From: an uncultured Bacilli bacterium
GTDB taxonomy: Bacteria > Bacillota_I > Bacilli_A > RF39 > UBA660
Assembly (NCBI GenBank): GCA_934086355.1
Contig: CAKOID010000011.1
Coordinates: 1 to 23,421, forward strand
DNA length: 23,421 nucleotides
Direction of reading: 5' to 3'
Part shown: positions 15,701-22,505 of the stretch, piece after piece
Position numbering within the stretch: position 1 is the first letter of the stretch
Layout of the letters: every line of letters begins with the position of its first letter
Notes under the pieces: generated by a model
What the model was told of the DNA's origin: nothing
The model's database searches: none
The model's input: only the letters and a program-made list of their open reading frames with translations
Translations under genes and position numbers: made by a program

Positions 15701-17713
15701 ATGAAAAAGATATTAAAAAAGTTTAAAAAATTAGATAAGAAATATAGGATAATGTTTTATATAATAAGTGTTTTATATTTAGTTTCTATTGTATTTATTA
15801 GTCAAGGTTTGTTACTTTTAAAAAATATTGAAACTGTTTTAAGAATAATATTCCTTGTATTTATTTATTTAAGTTATTTTGGATATTTATTTATAAGTAT
15901 ATTGTTATTATTTAGTAAAAAAAAGAAGAGTTATATTATAAATAGTATATTTGTAAGTTTAATAAGTATTATCTTTATTATATTTAGTATATATCTTAAT
16001 AAAACTTATAATATTGTAGATAGAATGAATAAAGATGTTGTTACTTATAGTAGTAGTTTGGTTGTGCTAAAGGATACTGAATTTAAAAATAATAGTAATT
16101 TTGTTGTTGGTATGATAAGTGATGAAAATGATATTGAAGGTCATGTTCTTGCTAATAAGTTAGTAGATAAAAAGAAATTAGATAAAATTGATATTAAATA
16201 TTATGATAATTATTTAGAGATGATTGGTGACTTATATAATAAAAGTATTAATGGGATTTTAGTTAGTACCGGATATGTTGTTAGTTTTTCTGGATATGAT
16301 AATTATAATAATATTGGTAATGAAACTAAAATTGTGTATACGTATAAAGAAAAGAGAAAAAATATTAGTTTGAATAGTGGTAGTGGTAAGAAATTAACGG
16401 AACCTTTTACTATTTTACTACTTGGTGTAGATTCTGAAGTTGATGGTTTGAAAGCTAATCAAGCGTTTAATGGTGATACTATGATGATGATTACTTTTAA
16501 CCCTACTACTCTTAATACTACTGTATTTAGTATTCCACGAGACACTTATGCTCCTATTGCATGTAATGGTAAGAAAAGTAATAAAATAAATTCTAGTGCT
16601 GCAGGTGGTACTACTTGTGTTATAAATACTTTAAAAGATTTAACTGGTATCGATATAGATTATTATGTTAAAATTAATTTTAAAGGTGTTGTTGATTTAG
16701 TTGAAGCTTTAGATGGAATTGAAGTTGATGTTCCTGTTGATTTCTGTGAACAAGATTCTAATAGAGAATTTGGAGACCACGAAATATGTCTTAAAAAAGG
16801 TGTTCAAACTTTAAATGGAGAAGCGGCATTGGCATTATCTCGACATAGGCATTCTTTACCGCTTGGTGATTTCCAAAGAGTTCAACATCAACAATTAGTT
16901 GTTGAAGCTATGGCTAAAAAAGTAAAGAATATAAGAAGTGTTAATAAATTTTATGAAGTACTTGATGCAATAAGCAAAAATATTGAAACTAATGTTAGTA
17001 CTGATGAAATGCTAAATTTATATAATGTTGGTAAAAAGATGCTTTTAGAAAATGATGCAAATATTAATATTGAAAAAACTTACTTAACTGGTTATGATTT
17101 AACAATGTTAATTCCTGGATTGGGAAATGTTTATACTTTCCAATATTATCCTGAAAGTTTAAATGAAATTGTTAAAGCTATGAAAGGCAATTTAGGTTTA
17201 GAAGAACCTACTATGATTAAAACATTTAATTTTAGTGCTAATTATACTTATGAAGTTCCTGTTATTGGTAAACAATATTATAGTGTTAAAAGAAATGAAG
17301 CTTTACCTAACTTTATTGGAAGTTCTATAACTTATTTAAATACTTGGGCTGATGCTAGAGGAATAACTGTTAATATTAATTATATTACTGATGGTATGGA
17401 TGGATATGATTCAAACAAAGATGGAATTATAATTAATCAAAATGTTAGTAAAGGAACTTTAGTAAGCGATGTTAATAGTATAACAGTTAATGTTGTTAAA
17501 GTTTCTAAATCTGAAGCAGTTAATGAAGATACTAAAAATACCATAAGTACAATTGATGATGGTAATGATTCTAATAAATCTAACGAAGATAATAGCGAAG
17601 ATGAAAATGTAGATAATCGTGATACTGAAAATAATGATGATAATAATATTAGTAATTCTACTGATAATTTGGTTGATAATGAAGATAATCAATCTACAGA
17701 AAATACAAATTAA
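15701..17713 (+). CDS. LytR-CpsA-Psr (LCP) family cell-wall glycopolymer ligase
   Basis: 670 residues. Three membrane helices (about 17-40, 46-71 and 78-99) are followed by an extracytoplasmic region and the LCP domain at about 235-410. LCP landmarks are LLLGVDS, IPRDTY (R280, D281) and the R-x-R-x-x-x-x-x-x-D-x-x-R-x-x-x-Q segment (381-396), which binds the lipid pyrophosphate. LCP enzymes transfer undecaprenyl-linked wall polymers onto peptidoglycan. Residues about 525-600 resemble a PASTA domain (LPNFIGSSITYLNTWADARG), which would bind muropeptides. The tail is Asn/Asp/Glu-rich and disordered. It is the only supported plus-strand gene and has its own promoter and terminator. A minus-strand frame over its 3' end is a shadow of the repetitive tail. 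Confidence 0.94.
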   Translation: MKKILKKFKKLDKKYRIMFYIISVLYLVSIVFISQGLLLLKNIETVLRIIFLVFIYLSYFGYLFISILLLFSKKKKSYIINSIFVSLISIIFIIFSIYLNKTYNIVDRMNKDVVTYSSSLVVLKDTEFKNNSNFVVGMISDENDIEGHVLANKLVDKKKLDKIDIKYYDNYLEMIGDLYNKSINGILVSTGYVVSFSGYDNYNNIGNETKIVYTYKEKRKNISLNSGSGKKLTEPFTILLLGVDSEVDGLKANQAFNGDTMMMITFNPTTLNTTVFSIPRDTYAPIACNGKKSNKINSSAAGGTTCVINTLKDLTGIDIDYYVKINFKGVVDLVEALDGIEVDVPVDFCEQDSNREFGDHEICLKKGVQTLNGEAALALSRHRHSLPLGDFQRVQHQQLVVEAMAKKVKNIRSVNKFYEVLDAISKNIETNVSTDEMLNLYNVGKKMLLENDANINIEKTYLTGYDLTMLIPGLGNVYTFQYYPESLNEIVKAMKGNLGLEEPTMIKTFNFSANYTYEVPVIGKQYYSVKRNEALPNFIGSSITYLNTWADARGITVNINYITDGMDGYDSNKDGIIINQNVSKGTLVSDVNSITVNVVKVSKSEAVNEDTKNTISTIDDGNDSNKSNEDNSEDENVDNRDTENNDDNNISNSTDNLVDNEDNQSTENTN

Positions 17714-17777
17714 AAAAGACTTTGAATTTTGATGTTTCCTAAATGGATTCACATCATTTTTTACAAAGTCTTTTTTT
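17712..17777. terminator. Bidirectional terminator between convergent genes
   Basis: AAAAAAGACTTTG at one side and CAAAGTCTTTTTTT at the other form a stem with an A-run and a U-run in both directions. GATG/CATC form an inner stem. It serves both the LCP gene and the convergent small membrane protein gene, whose stop codon it touches. Confidence 0.85.
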
Positions 17778-18333
17778 ATATAGTTTTTGGAGTTGTTTCT
17801 TCTTTATCTTTTTTTTCTGCTTTTTCTTCTTTACTAATTTTTTCTAATTTTTTTACTTCATCTTTTTTATCATGTTTCTTTTCTTCTTTTATTAATGTTG
17901 GTTTAGTATTTGTTTTTTTTAAAGAATCTTTTATTTCTGAAACATCTTTGAATAATTTTAAAACTAATAATAAAAGTTCGAATGCTAAACGAGCTAAAAT
18001 ATTTCCAAATACTAAAGTTCCTATAAATTCAAAGAAGTTAGTTGTAATATATGAAAATGAAGCTAATGTTATTGCAATTGCAACTATTAGATATAAAACT
18101 CTAAATATTGGTTCTATAATAGTTGTTTTAAAATTTATAAAATCATATATTTTCTTTTTATATCCTGTATAAGTTCCCTCTTTGTCTTTTCCAAAATAAT
18201 TAGTAAATAAGAATACTCCTCCTATTACAGCAAGTAATATACTTATTATTACCCATACTTCTGATATTGAGAATGATTTTGCTGTATTAGTTATTGTATC
18301 TGTTATTGCCTTTTCTGTATCATATTGTGGCAT
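17776..18333 (-). CDS. Small membrane protein with charged C-terminal tail (possibly DUF4282-like)
   Basis: 185 residues from the ATG at 18333. Two or three hydrophobic helices (about 25-43, 70-95 and 100-125) are followed by RLAFELLLLVLKLFKDVSEIKDSL, which resembles the end of DUF4282 proteins (weak resemblance). The last 55 residues are a Lys/Glu-rich, probably disordered or coiled tail. A GTG at 18342 is in frame but lies directly against the ribosome site AAGGA; the ATG at 18333 is better placed. Monocistronic, with a strong extended -10 promoter. Function unknown. Confidence 0.75.
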   Translation of the reverse strand: MPQYDTEKAITDTITNTAKSFSISEVWVIISILLAVIGGVFLFTNYFGKDKEGTYTGYKKKIYDFINFKTTIIEPIFRVLYLIVAIAITLASFSYITTNFFEFIGTLVFGNILARLAFELLLLVLKLFKDVSEIKDSLKKTNTKPTLIKEEKKHDKKDEVKKLEKISKEEKAEKKDKEETTPKTI

Positions 18334-18355
18334 TTTAATCACATCCTTCTTTTAG

Positions 18356-18384
18356 AATATAGCACTGTGTTGTGAAATTTTCAA
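18356..18384 (-). promoter_or_regulatory. Promoter of the small membrane protein gene
   Basis: TTGAAA, 17-nt spacer, TATATT, with an extended -10 (TGC just before it). The rest of the gap to 18462 shows nothing else. Confidence 0.7.
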
Positions 18385-18462
18385 GAAATTTTGTTAAATA
18401 AGATGTGTGGAGTTTACATTTTTTTGATTTTTTGTGTTATAAAAAAAATATTTATATTTATT

Positions 18463-18486
18463 AAAAAATACCATTTAAGGTATTTT
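18463..18486 (-). terminator. Terminator of the LysM amidase remnant
   Basis: AAAATACC and GGTATTTT form an 8-bp stem with a 6-nt loop, and the 3' arm runs into further U. It lies about 20 nt past the stop codon. Confidence 0.75.
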
Positions 18487-18504
18487 AGATATTAATTTGT
18501 TTTA

Positions 18505-19773
18505 TTAATTTAATAATAATTGTTGTCCTATTGTTAGTGAATTATTTATTAAATTATTTAACTCTTTTATTTTGTCTACATTTGTGTTGTTGTCTTTTGC
18601 TATACTCCATAATGTATCACCTTTTTTTACTATATAAACATTGGATGTCGTTGCTGGTATCTTTATTAATTGTCCAATAGATAAAGTATCTGAAGTTAAA
18701 TTATTCAATGATTTTATTTTATCTGGTGTAGTATCATATTTATTTGCAATACTAAACAATGTATCTCCTTCTTTTACTGTATAAAAATCATAGTCTTCAG
18801 TAATAAAATCTGATTCGCTTTTTCTGATTTTTAAAGTTTGTCCTATTGATAATGAATTTGAAGTTAGATTGTTTAATTTTTTTAATTCATCTGTTGTTAA
18901 ATTATATTTAGAAGCAATTCCATATAGTGTATCACCTTTTTTTACTGTATAAGTATTCACAGTATTTTCTTCAGTTGTACCCGGCAAAAGAAGTACTTGT
19001 CCAACACTAAGTGTATTAGAAGTCAGATTATTTAATTTTTTTATATCATCTACTGAAACACCATATTTTGATGCAATACCATATAAAGTTTCTCCTTTTG
19101 ATACTGTATGAGTATTTGGTAATTCTGTACTAGTTCCTGGTATTTTTAAAACTTGACCAATTGATAAATTGTTAGAAGTCAAATTGTTTGTAGTTTTTAA
19201 TTTATCTACAGTAGTATCATATTTCTTTGCGATACTATAAAGCGAATCACCTTTTTTTACAGTATATGTATTTGATGGAGATGGTGTTGGAGATGGAGTT
19301 TCATTACTATTATCATTTGTTGGTAATTTAAGTTTTTGTCCTATTGATAATGAATTTGAAGTTAAATTGTTTAATTTTTTTAATTCATTAACATTAGTAT
19401 TATATTTATTTGCAATACTCCATAAAGAGTCACCTTTTTTAACTATATAATATCCAGTTTGTTCATATGGAATGTTTTTATAATCTAAAACGGCTTCTAT
19501 GACTGCTTCAGCATAATCTTTATAATTGTTTTTTAATTTTTCTGCGTCTTTTGCATTATCTAAAAATCCATATTCAACTATTACAGTTTCTGCATTTGGA
19601 GTATTTCTTAACATATAGTAATAGTCTTTTGATGTATCACTTGGTAATCTACGTTGGTAATATTTTCTTACTAATTGTCCTTTTTCAGATAGTGCATTTA
19701 ATATTTTACTAGCAAGTTTGTCATTATTTCTAAGAGCGTAAATTACTTCAGCACCTTCGGCACCTGGTGATGG
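18505..19773 (-). pseudogene. 5'-truncated Amidase_3 with six LysM domains, cut by the element
   Basis: Amidase-homologous sequence in one frame runs from about 19773 (PSPGAEGAEVIYALRNN...) through KYYQRRLPSDTSKDYYY to VIVEYGFLDN, the end of an Amidase_3 domain with its catalytic glutamate. Six LysM repeats of about 45 residues follow (each YTVKKGDTL...SIA..Y...LNNLTSN.LSIGQ.L), down to the stop. The first half of the amidase domain, with its zinc ligands, and the true start are missing. Immediately upstream in frame is a TGA (19776-19774) and then the mobile-element gene. An internal ATG at 19614 has no ribosome site. The intact gene would have been a wall-bound autolysin. The missing 5' part should lie beyond the element's other end. 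Confidence 0.82.
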
Positions 19774-19784
19774 TCATTGTGTAG

Positions 19785-20885
19785 TTAATTTTCTAAACTA
19801 GGAACCCTATCATCTAATCTTTTAGCATTAACTTGTGCTAAAATTCTCCCAATAGGAGTTATTTCTATACTTGGCATATTAAACATTGTATCATTCCACC
19901 AAGTAGAATTTTTTTTCAAATTAACATATTTGTCTAACTTTTCTTCATATTTTTTTTGAATTTCAGCTATATTTTGTGGTTTTTTATCATAATTTTCATA
20001 TATATCTTCCAATACTTTTATTTGATCATCTGTCAATTTTATAACTGTAATTTGTCCAGTTGCTGTAACTTGGTTAATTTTTAAATCTTTTATTTTTCCC
20101 TTTTCAACTACAGGAATTTTATAATAATTATCTATATATTCATTTTTTATTAGTACATTTTCTGATAATCCAACATTTTTCAAATCGTTTATTATTTTAT
20201 TATATTTGTCTGAATTCACCTCTATCCCATCCTTAAAATAACCATCTAATTTTTTATTAAAGTGATCATTAAATTTTGAAATACTTGAATATGGTATAGT
20301 TTTCACAACTTGAACAATTTCCAAATTATCTATCCAAGTTCTTCCAGATGGTAGTTTATTTCCAGCAATTAGTCTTCCAAATAAACTATCTAATACGGCT
20401 AATCCATCAGACACAATTCCGCTTTCTGGTTGTAAGCTTATTATTGCAAATAATAATGTTAACCCTAATAAAGCTTCCTCTGAAATATCTTCAATTATTT
20501 CCACTGATTTATTGATTGCAGCTTTTACTACATAATCTTTAGCTTTCTTTACCCTATGTGCTAATAATTCACTTAACATTTCATAATCAAACTCTCTATC
20601 CGTACAAATAGCTGTTCTTTCTGTTTTTCTAAATAACATTTGAATTGCTGGATCTGAAAATGCTTGTAGCATTTCATATTTCACTAATTTATTTATCAAT
20701 GTTTCGTTATATTCATTTAATCTTTTTAGAGCAACTTCTGTTGCTACTAATTCCGCTTCTTTCAAAGCTTTTTGCGTTTCAATAGAAATTATATTTCTCA
20801 CAGTTTCTTCAGTTAATCCAAGATTTATTGTATCCGCTTGAACTTGAACAACATTATCTCTAGCTTTCTGATTTTTACTTTCCAT
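19785..20885 (-). CDS. LPO_1073/Vpar_1526-like protein with N-terminal QxAxDN motif
   Basis: 366 residues, no signal peptide. The N-terminus has the motif NQKARDNVVQVQADTINLGL (residues 5-24), then an E-E-T-V-R-x-I helix. A long helical region follows with FSDPAIQMLFRKTERTAI and LSELLAHRV (about 76-112), and a hydrophobic helix ALLGLTLLFAIISLQ (about 158-172). This layout matches my recollection of the LPO_1073/Vpar_1526 family, whose function is not established. The N-terminal motif recurs at the C-terminus of the 55-residue protein encoded just upstream. The ATG overlaps that gene's stop by 11 nt, so the two are coupled. It is the last cargo gene before the junction. Confidence 0.72.
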   Translation of the reverse strand: MESKNQKARDNVVQVQADTINLGLTEETVRNIISIETQKALKEAELVATEVALKRLNEYNETLINKLVKYEMLQAFSDPAIQMLFRKTERTAICTDREFDYEMLSELLAHRVKKAKDYVVKAAINKSVEIIEDISEEALLGLTLLFAIISLQPESGIVSDGLAVLDSLFGRLIAGNKLPSGRTWIDNLEIVQVVKTIPYSSISKFNDHFNKKLDGYFKDGIEVNSDKYNKIINDLKNVGLSENVLIKNEYIDNYYKIPVVEKGKIKDLKINQVTATGQITVIKLTDDQIKVLEDIYENYDKKPQNIAEIQKKYEEKLDKYVNLKKNSTWWNDTMFNMPSIEITPIGRILAQVNAKRLDDRVPSLEN

Positions 20886-21042
20886 TATTTATTTCACCAA
20901 TTTGAATTTGATTAGCATTATCTTTAGCTCTCTGTTTAAATTTATTTTTTTTATTAATTCCTACTGAATATCCACTGCAAAAACCTACAATTAATGCTAC
21001 AATTCCTTCTATTATAGCTGCTATAATTACTTCTATTTCCAT
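20875..21042 (-). CDS. 55-residue single-pass membrane protein with C-terminal RHIM-like motif
   Basis: Translated by hand: it begins MEIEVIIAAIIEGIVALIVG and ends with the motif KQRAKDNANQIQIGEINNGK (36-55). Residues 5-28 form one hydrophobic helix with several Gly. The acidic N-terminus and Lys-rich segment 31-40 predict a cytoplasmic C-terminus. The tail contains IQIG, the tetrad at the core of RHIM amyloid motifs, and matches the N-terminus of the next protein at 9 of 20 positions. The start is certain: AGGAGG lies 5 nt before the ATG and overlaps the fic stop codon (TAGGAGG). Its end overlaps the next gene by 11 nt. No family known to me; a membrane effector or receptor is inference. Confidence 0.8.
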   Translation of the reverse strand: MEIEVIIAAIIEGIVALIVGFCSGYSVGINKKNKFKQRAKDNANQIQIGEINNGK

Positions 21043-21051
21043 ATTTACCTC

Positions 21052-21978
21052 CTATAATAATTCTAAATATTTTTTCAACATTTCAATTTCTAACTTAGTA
21101 ACTAATTTAACAAAATCAGTATAATTACCAGTTGTATGTGCTTTATCTAATGCTTCATAATATTTTAATCTTGATTCTTTCTTTATAATTACAGGATTAT
21201 ATCCGTTGTTCATTAAAACTAAATTCATAAGTAATCTGGACGTTCTTCCATTACCATCTACAAACGGGTGGATTTTTACTAACTCTCCATGTAATAATGC
21301 CGCTTGAATTATTGGATGATATTCACTCCAAGTATTATAAGTTAATATTAATTTTTCCATTAATTCAGGAAGTTTTAGATAATCAGGTGGAATATGTGTT
21401 GCACCTTTAATGGTTACATTTTCTTTTCTATATCTTCCAGCATTTTCATTATCAATATCTTTTAATACTAATTGGTGAATATTTTTAATATTCCATTCAC
21501 TAATTGGTTCATTATCCTTAACCAAATCATCTAAAAATAAAATTGCTTTTTCATGGTTAATTGCTTCTAAATGTTCTTTAATAGATTTTCCACCAACAGT
21601 TATCCCTTCTAAAACAACTTGCGTTTCTCTTAATGTTAAGGTATTACCTTCAATTCCATTACTATTATAAGTCCATTCTAAGTTAATAGATTCTCTTAAT
21701 GATTTTAAAGTTTCTTTTGGTATTGATCTTTTACTATCTAATTCTTTTTTTAAGCTATCTACTTCATCAAAATAATTATTATCTAAATCAATAATAAAAT
21801 TATTATCATTTGGTTTAATTATTCTTTTATCAACAGGTTTATCAGCATCAATTGGAATATTCCAACTATTTCCTACTTTAACAGCGCCTTCAATTCTTCC
21901 GTCTTGTAATAATTGTCTTATTCTTCTCTCACTAATATTCCATTTTTCAACAGCTTCTTTTGTGGTCATAAATGCCAT
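21052..21978 (-). CDS. Class II Fic protein with N-terminal HTH domain
   Basis: 308 residues from the chosen start. Residues 1-50 form an excisionase/MerR-like helix-turn-helix (MTTKEAVEKWNISERRIRQL, then a wing ending SWNIPIDADKP). The inhibitory helix motif S-N-G-I-E-G-N (E110) precedes the Fic core, as in class II, auto-inhibited enzymes. The active loop HPFVDGNGRTSR (H237) is intact, so it should transfer AMP or another nucleotide moiety to a target protein. An upstream ATG at 22026 lies in the -35 region; the ATG at 21978 follows AGAGGTGA and is the start. The HTH may make it its own repressor at the palindromes in its promoter (inference). Confidence 0.9.
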   Translation of the reverse strand: MAFMTTKEAVEKWNISERRIRQLLQDGRIEGAVKVGNSWNIPIDADKPVDKRIIKPNDNNFIIDLDNNYFDEVDSLKKELDSKRSIPKETLKSLRESINLEWTYNSNGIEGNTLTLRETQVVLEGITVGGKSIKEHLEAINHEKAILFLDDLVKDNEPISEWNIKNIHQLVLKDIDNENAGRYRKENVTIKGATHIPPDYLKLPELMEKLILTYNTWSEYHPIIQAALLHGELVKIHPFVDGNGRTSRLLMNLVLMNNGYNPVIIKKESRLKYYEALDKAHTTGNYTDFVKLVTKLEIEMLKKYLELL

Positions 21979-21997
21979 ACTTTTCACCTCTATTACA

Positions 21998-22026
21998 ATT
22001 ATACCGCACTCGGTATGCTTTGTCAA
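21998..22026 (-). promoter_or_regulatory. Consensus promoter of the fic operon
   Basis: TTGACA, 17-nt spacer, TATAAT: both hexamers are perfect. It is the strongest promoter in the window. RNA would start near 21991, about 13 nt before the chosen ATG. The spacer is almost entirely filled by a palindrome, so the promoter must be tightly repressible. Confidence 0.9.
22001..22016. promoter_or_regulatory. Operator O1 inside the fic promoter
   Basis: A 16-bp perfect dyad, ATACCG-N4-CGGTAT, in the promoter spacer and overlapping the -10. A bound protein here would block RNA polymerase. The likely ligand is the HTH of the Fic protein itself (inference). Confidence 0.75.
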
Positions 22027-22033
22027 TGCATTT

Positions 22034-22049
22034 ATTCCGTTATCGGTAT
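22034..22049. promoter_or_regulatory. Operator O2 upstream of the fic promoter
   Basis: A second copy of the 16-bp dyad with one arm changed (ATACCG-N4-CGGAAT on the minus strand). Its centre is 33 bp, about three helical turns, from O1, which suits cooperative binding. Confidence 0.7.
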
Positions 22050-22059
22050 ATTATTTTAT

Positions 22060-22442
22060 AAATTACCGACAGCTTGTCGGGATTTTTAACTTCTCGCCAA
22101 GTTGACACGAAGTAATATCAATAAATACTACAACTTCTGACCAAGATGAACAGAAGTTTTAACTTGTACCTAAGTTGAACACAAATTAACTACAACTTGT
22201 GGACAATATGGCCACAAGTACATTTAACCTTTTACAGCTTTGGGAAAAAGTATATTTTTTATTTAACCTTGTTGCAATTTGCAACAAAGTTATAACTTCC
22301 GGACACTCTGTCCAAAATTTACAATATTTTATTATTTTCAACTTCGTCTCAAGTTAGGACAAAGTTGCTTAGATTTATACTTCGGACCATTTTGAACCGA
22401 AGTTATTTAGTTTTCAACTTTTCGACAGCCTGTCGCGAAGTT
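22060..22442. repeat. Array of eleven diverged 27-nt imperfect palindromes
   Basis: Units start at 22060, 22088, 22132, 22161, 22194, 22226, 22265, 22294, 22340, 22378 and 22416; each is 27 nt, with gaps of 1-19 nt. Nearly all begin AACTT or AACCT and end AAGT or close to it, with a central CA-N3-TG. Positions 6-10 differ between units but the opposite arm usually changes to match: TCTG/CAGA (unit 3), TGTGG/CCACA (unit 5), TGTTGC/GCAACA (unit 7), TCGG/CCGA (unit 10), CGACA/TGTCG (unit 11). Units 6 and 8 are the weakest. No open reading frame covers the region. It fills most of the 525-bp gap between fic and the recombinase. Function unknown. Confidence 0.8.
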
Positions 22443-22480
22443 AAATTTGTGATACATACGAGTTTTAGTATTATGTACTA

Positions 22481-22505
22481 TTCTGTGCAAATGCACAGAA
22501 TTTTT
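22481..22505 (+). terminator. Plus-strand terminator at the end of the palindrome array
   Basis: TTCTGTGC and GCACAGAA form an 8-bp stem with a 4-nt loop, followed by five T on the plus strand only. There is no plus-strand gene upstream, so it points to a plus-strand transcript through the array. It could also serve as a weak block at the recombinase end. Confidence 0.55.

Noticed and set aside
17459..17752. Minus-strand ORF under the LCP 3' end
   Set aside because: It is the antisense image of the Asn/Asp-rich tail, with repetitive Ile/Thr composition, no ribosome site and no domain.
21979..22026. Longer N-terminus for the Fic protein
   Set aside because: It would start in the -35 hexamer of the operon promoter; the ATG at 21978 has AGAGGTGA upstream and begins the HTH domain correctly.
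22066..22080. CCGACA-GCT-TGTCGG as a third fic operator
   Set aside because: Its arm sequence and spacing differ from O1/O2, whereas length and central CA-N3-TG fit the 27-nt palindrome array, so it is counted as unit 1 there.
22060..22442. CRISPR array
   Set aside because: The 27-nt units are diverged from each other and the gaps (1-19 nt) are short and irregular; CRISPR repeats are near-identical with even spacers. No cas genes are visible.
22060..22442. Type III toxin-antitoxin RNA repeats (ToxI-like)
   Set aside because: Such repeats are near-identical and followed by a ToxN-family nuclease gene. Neither holds here.
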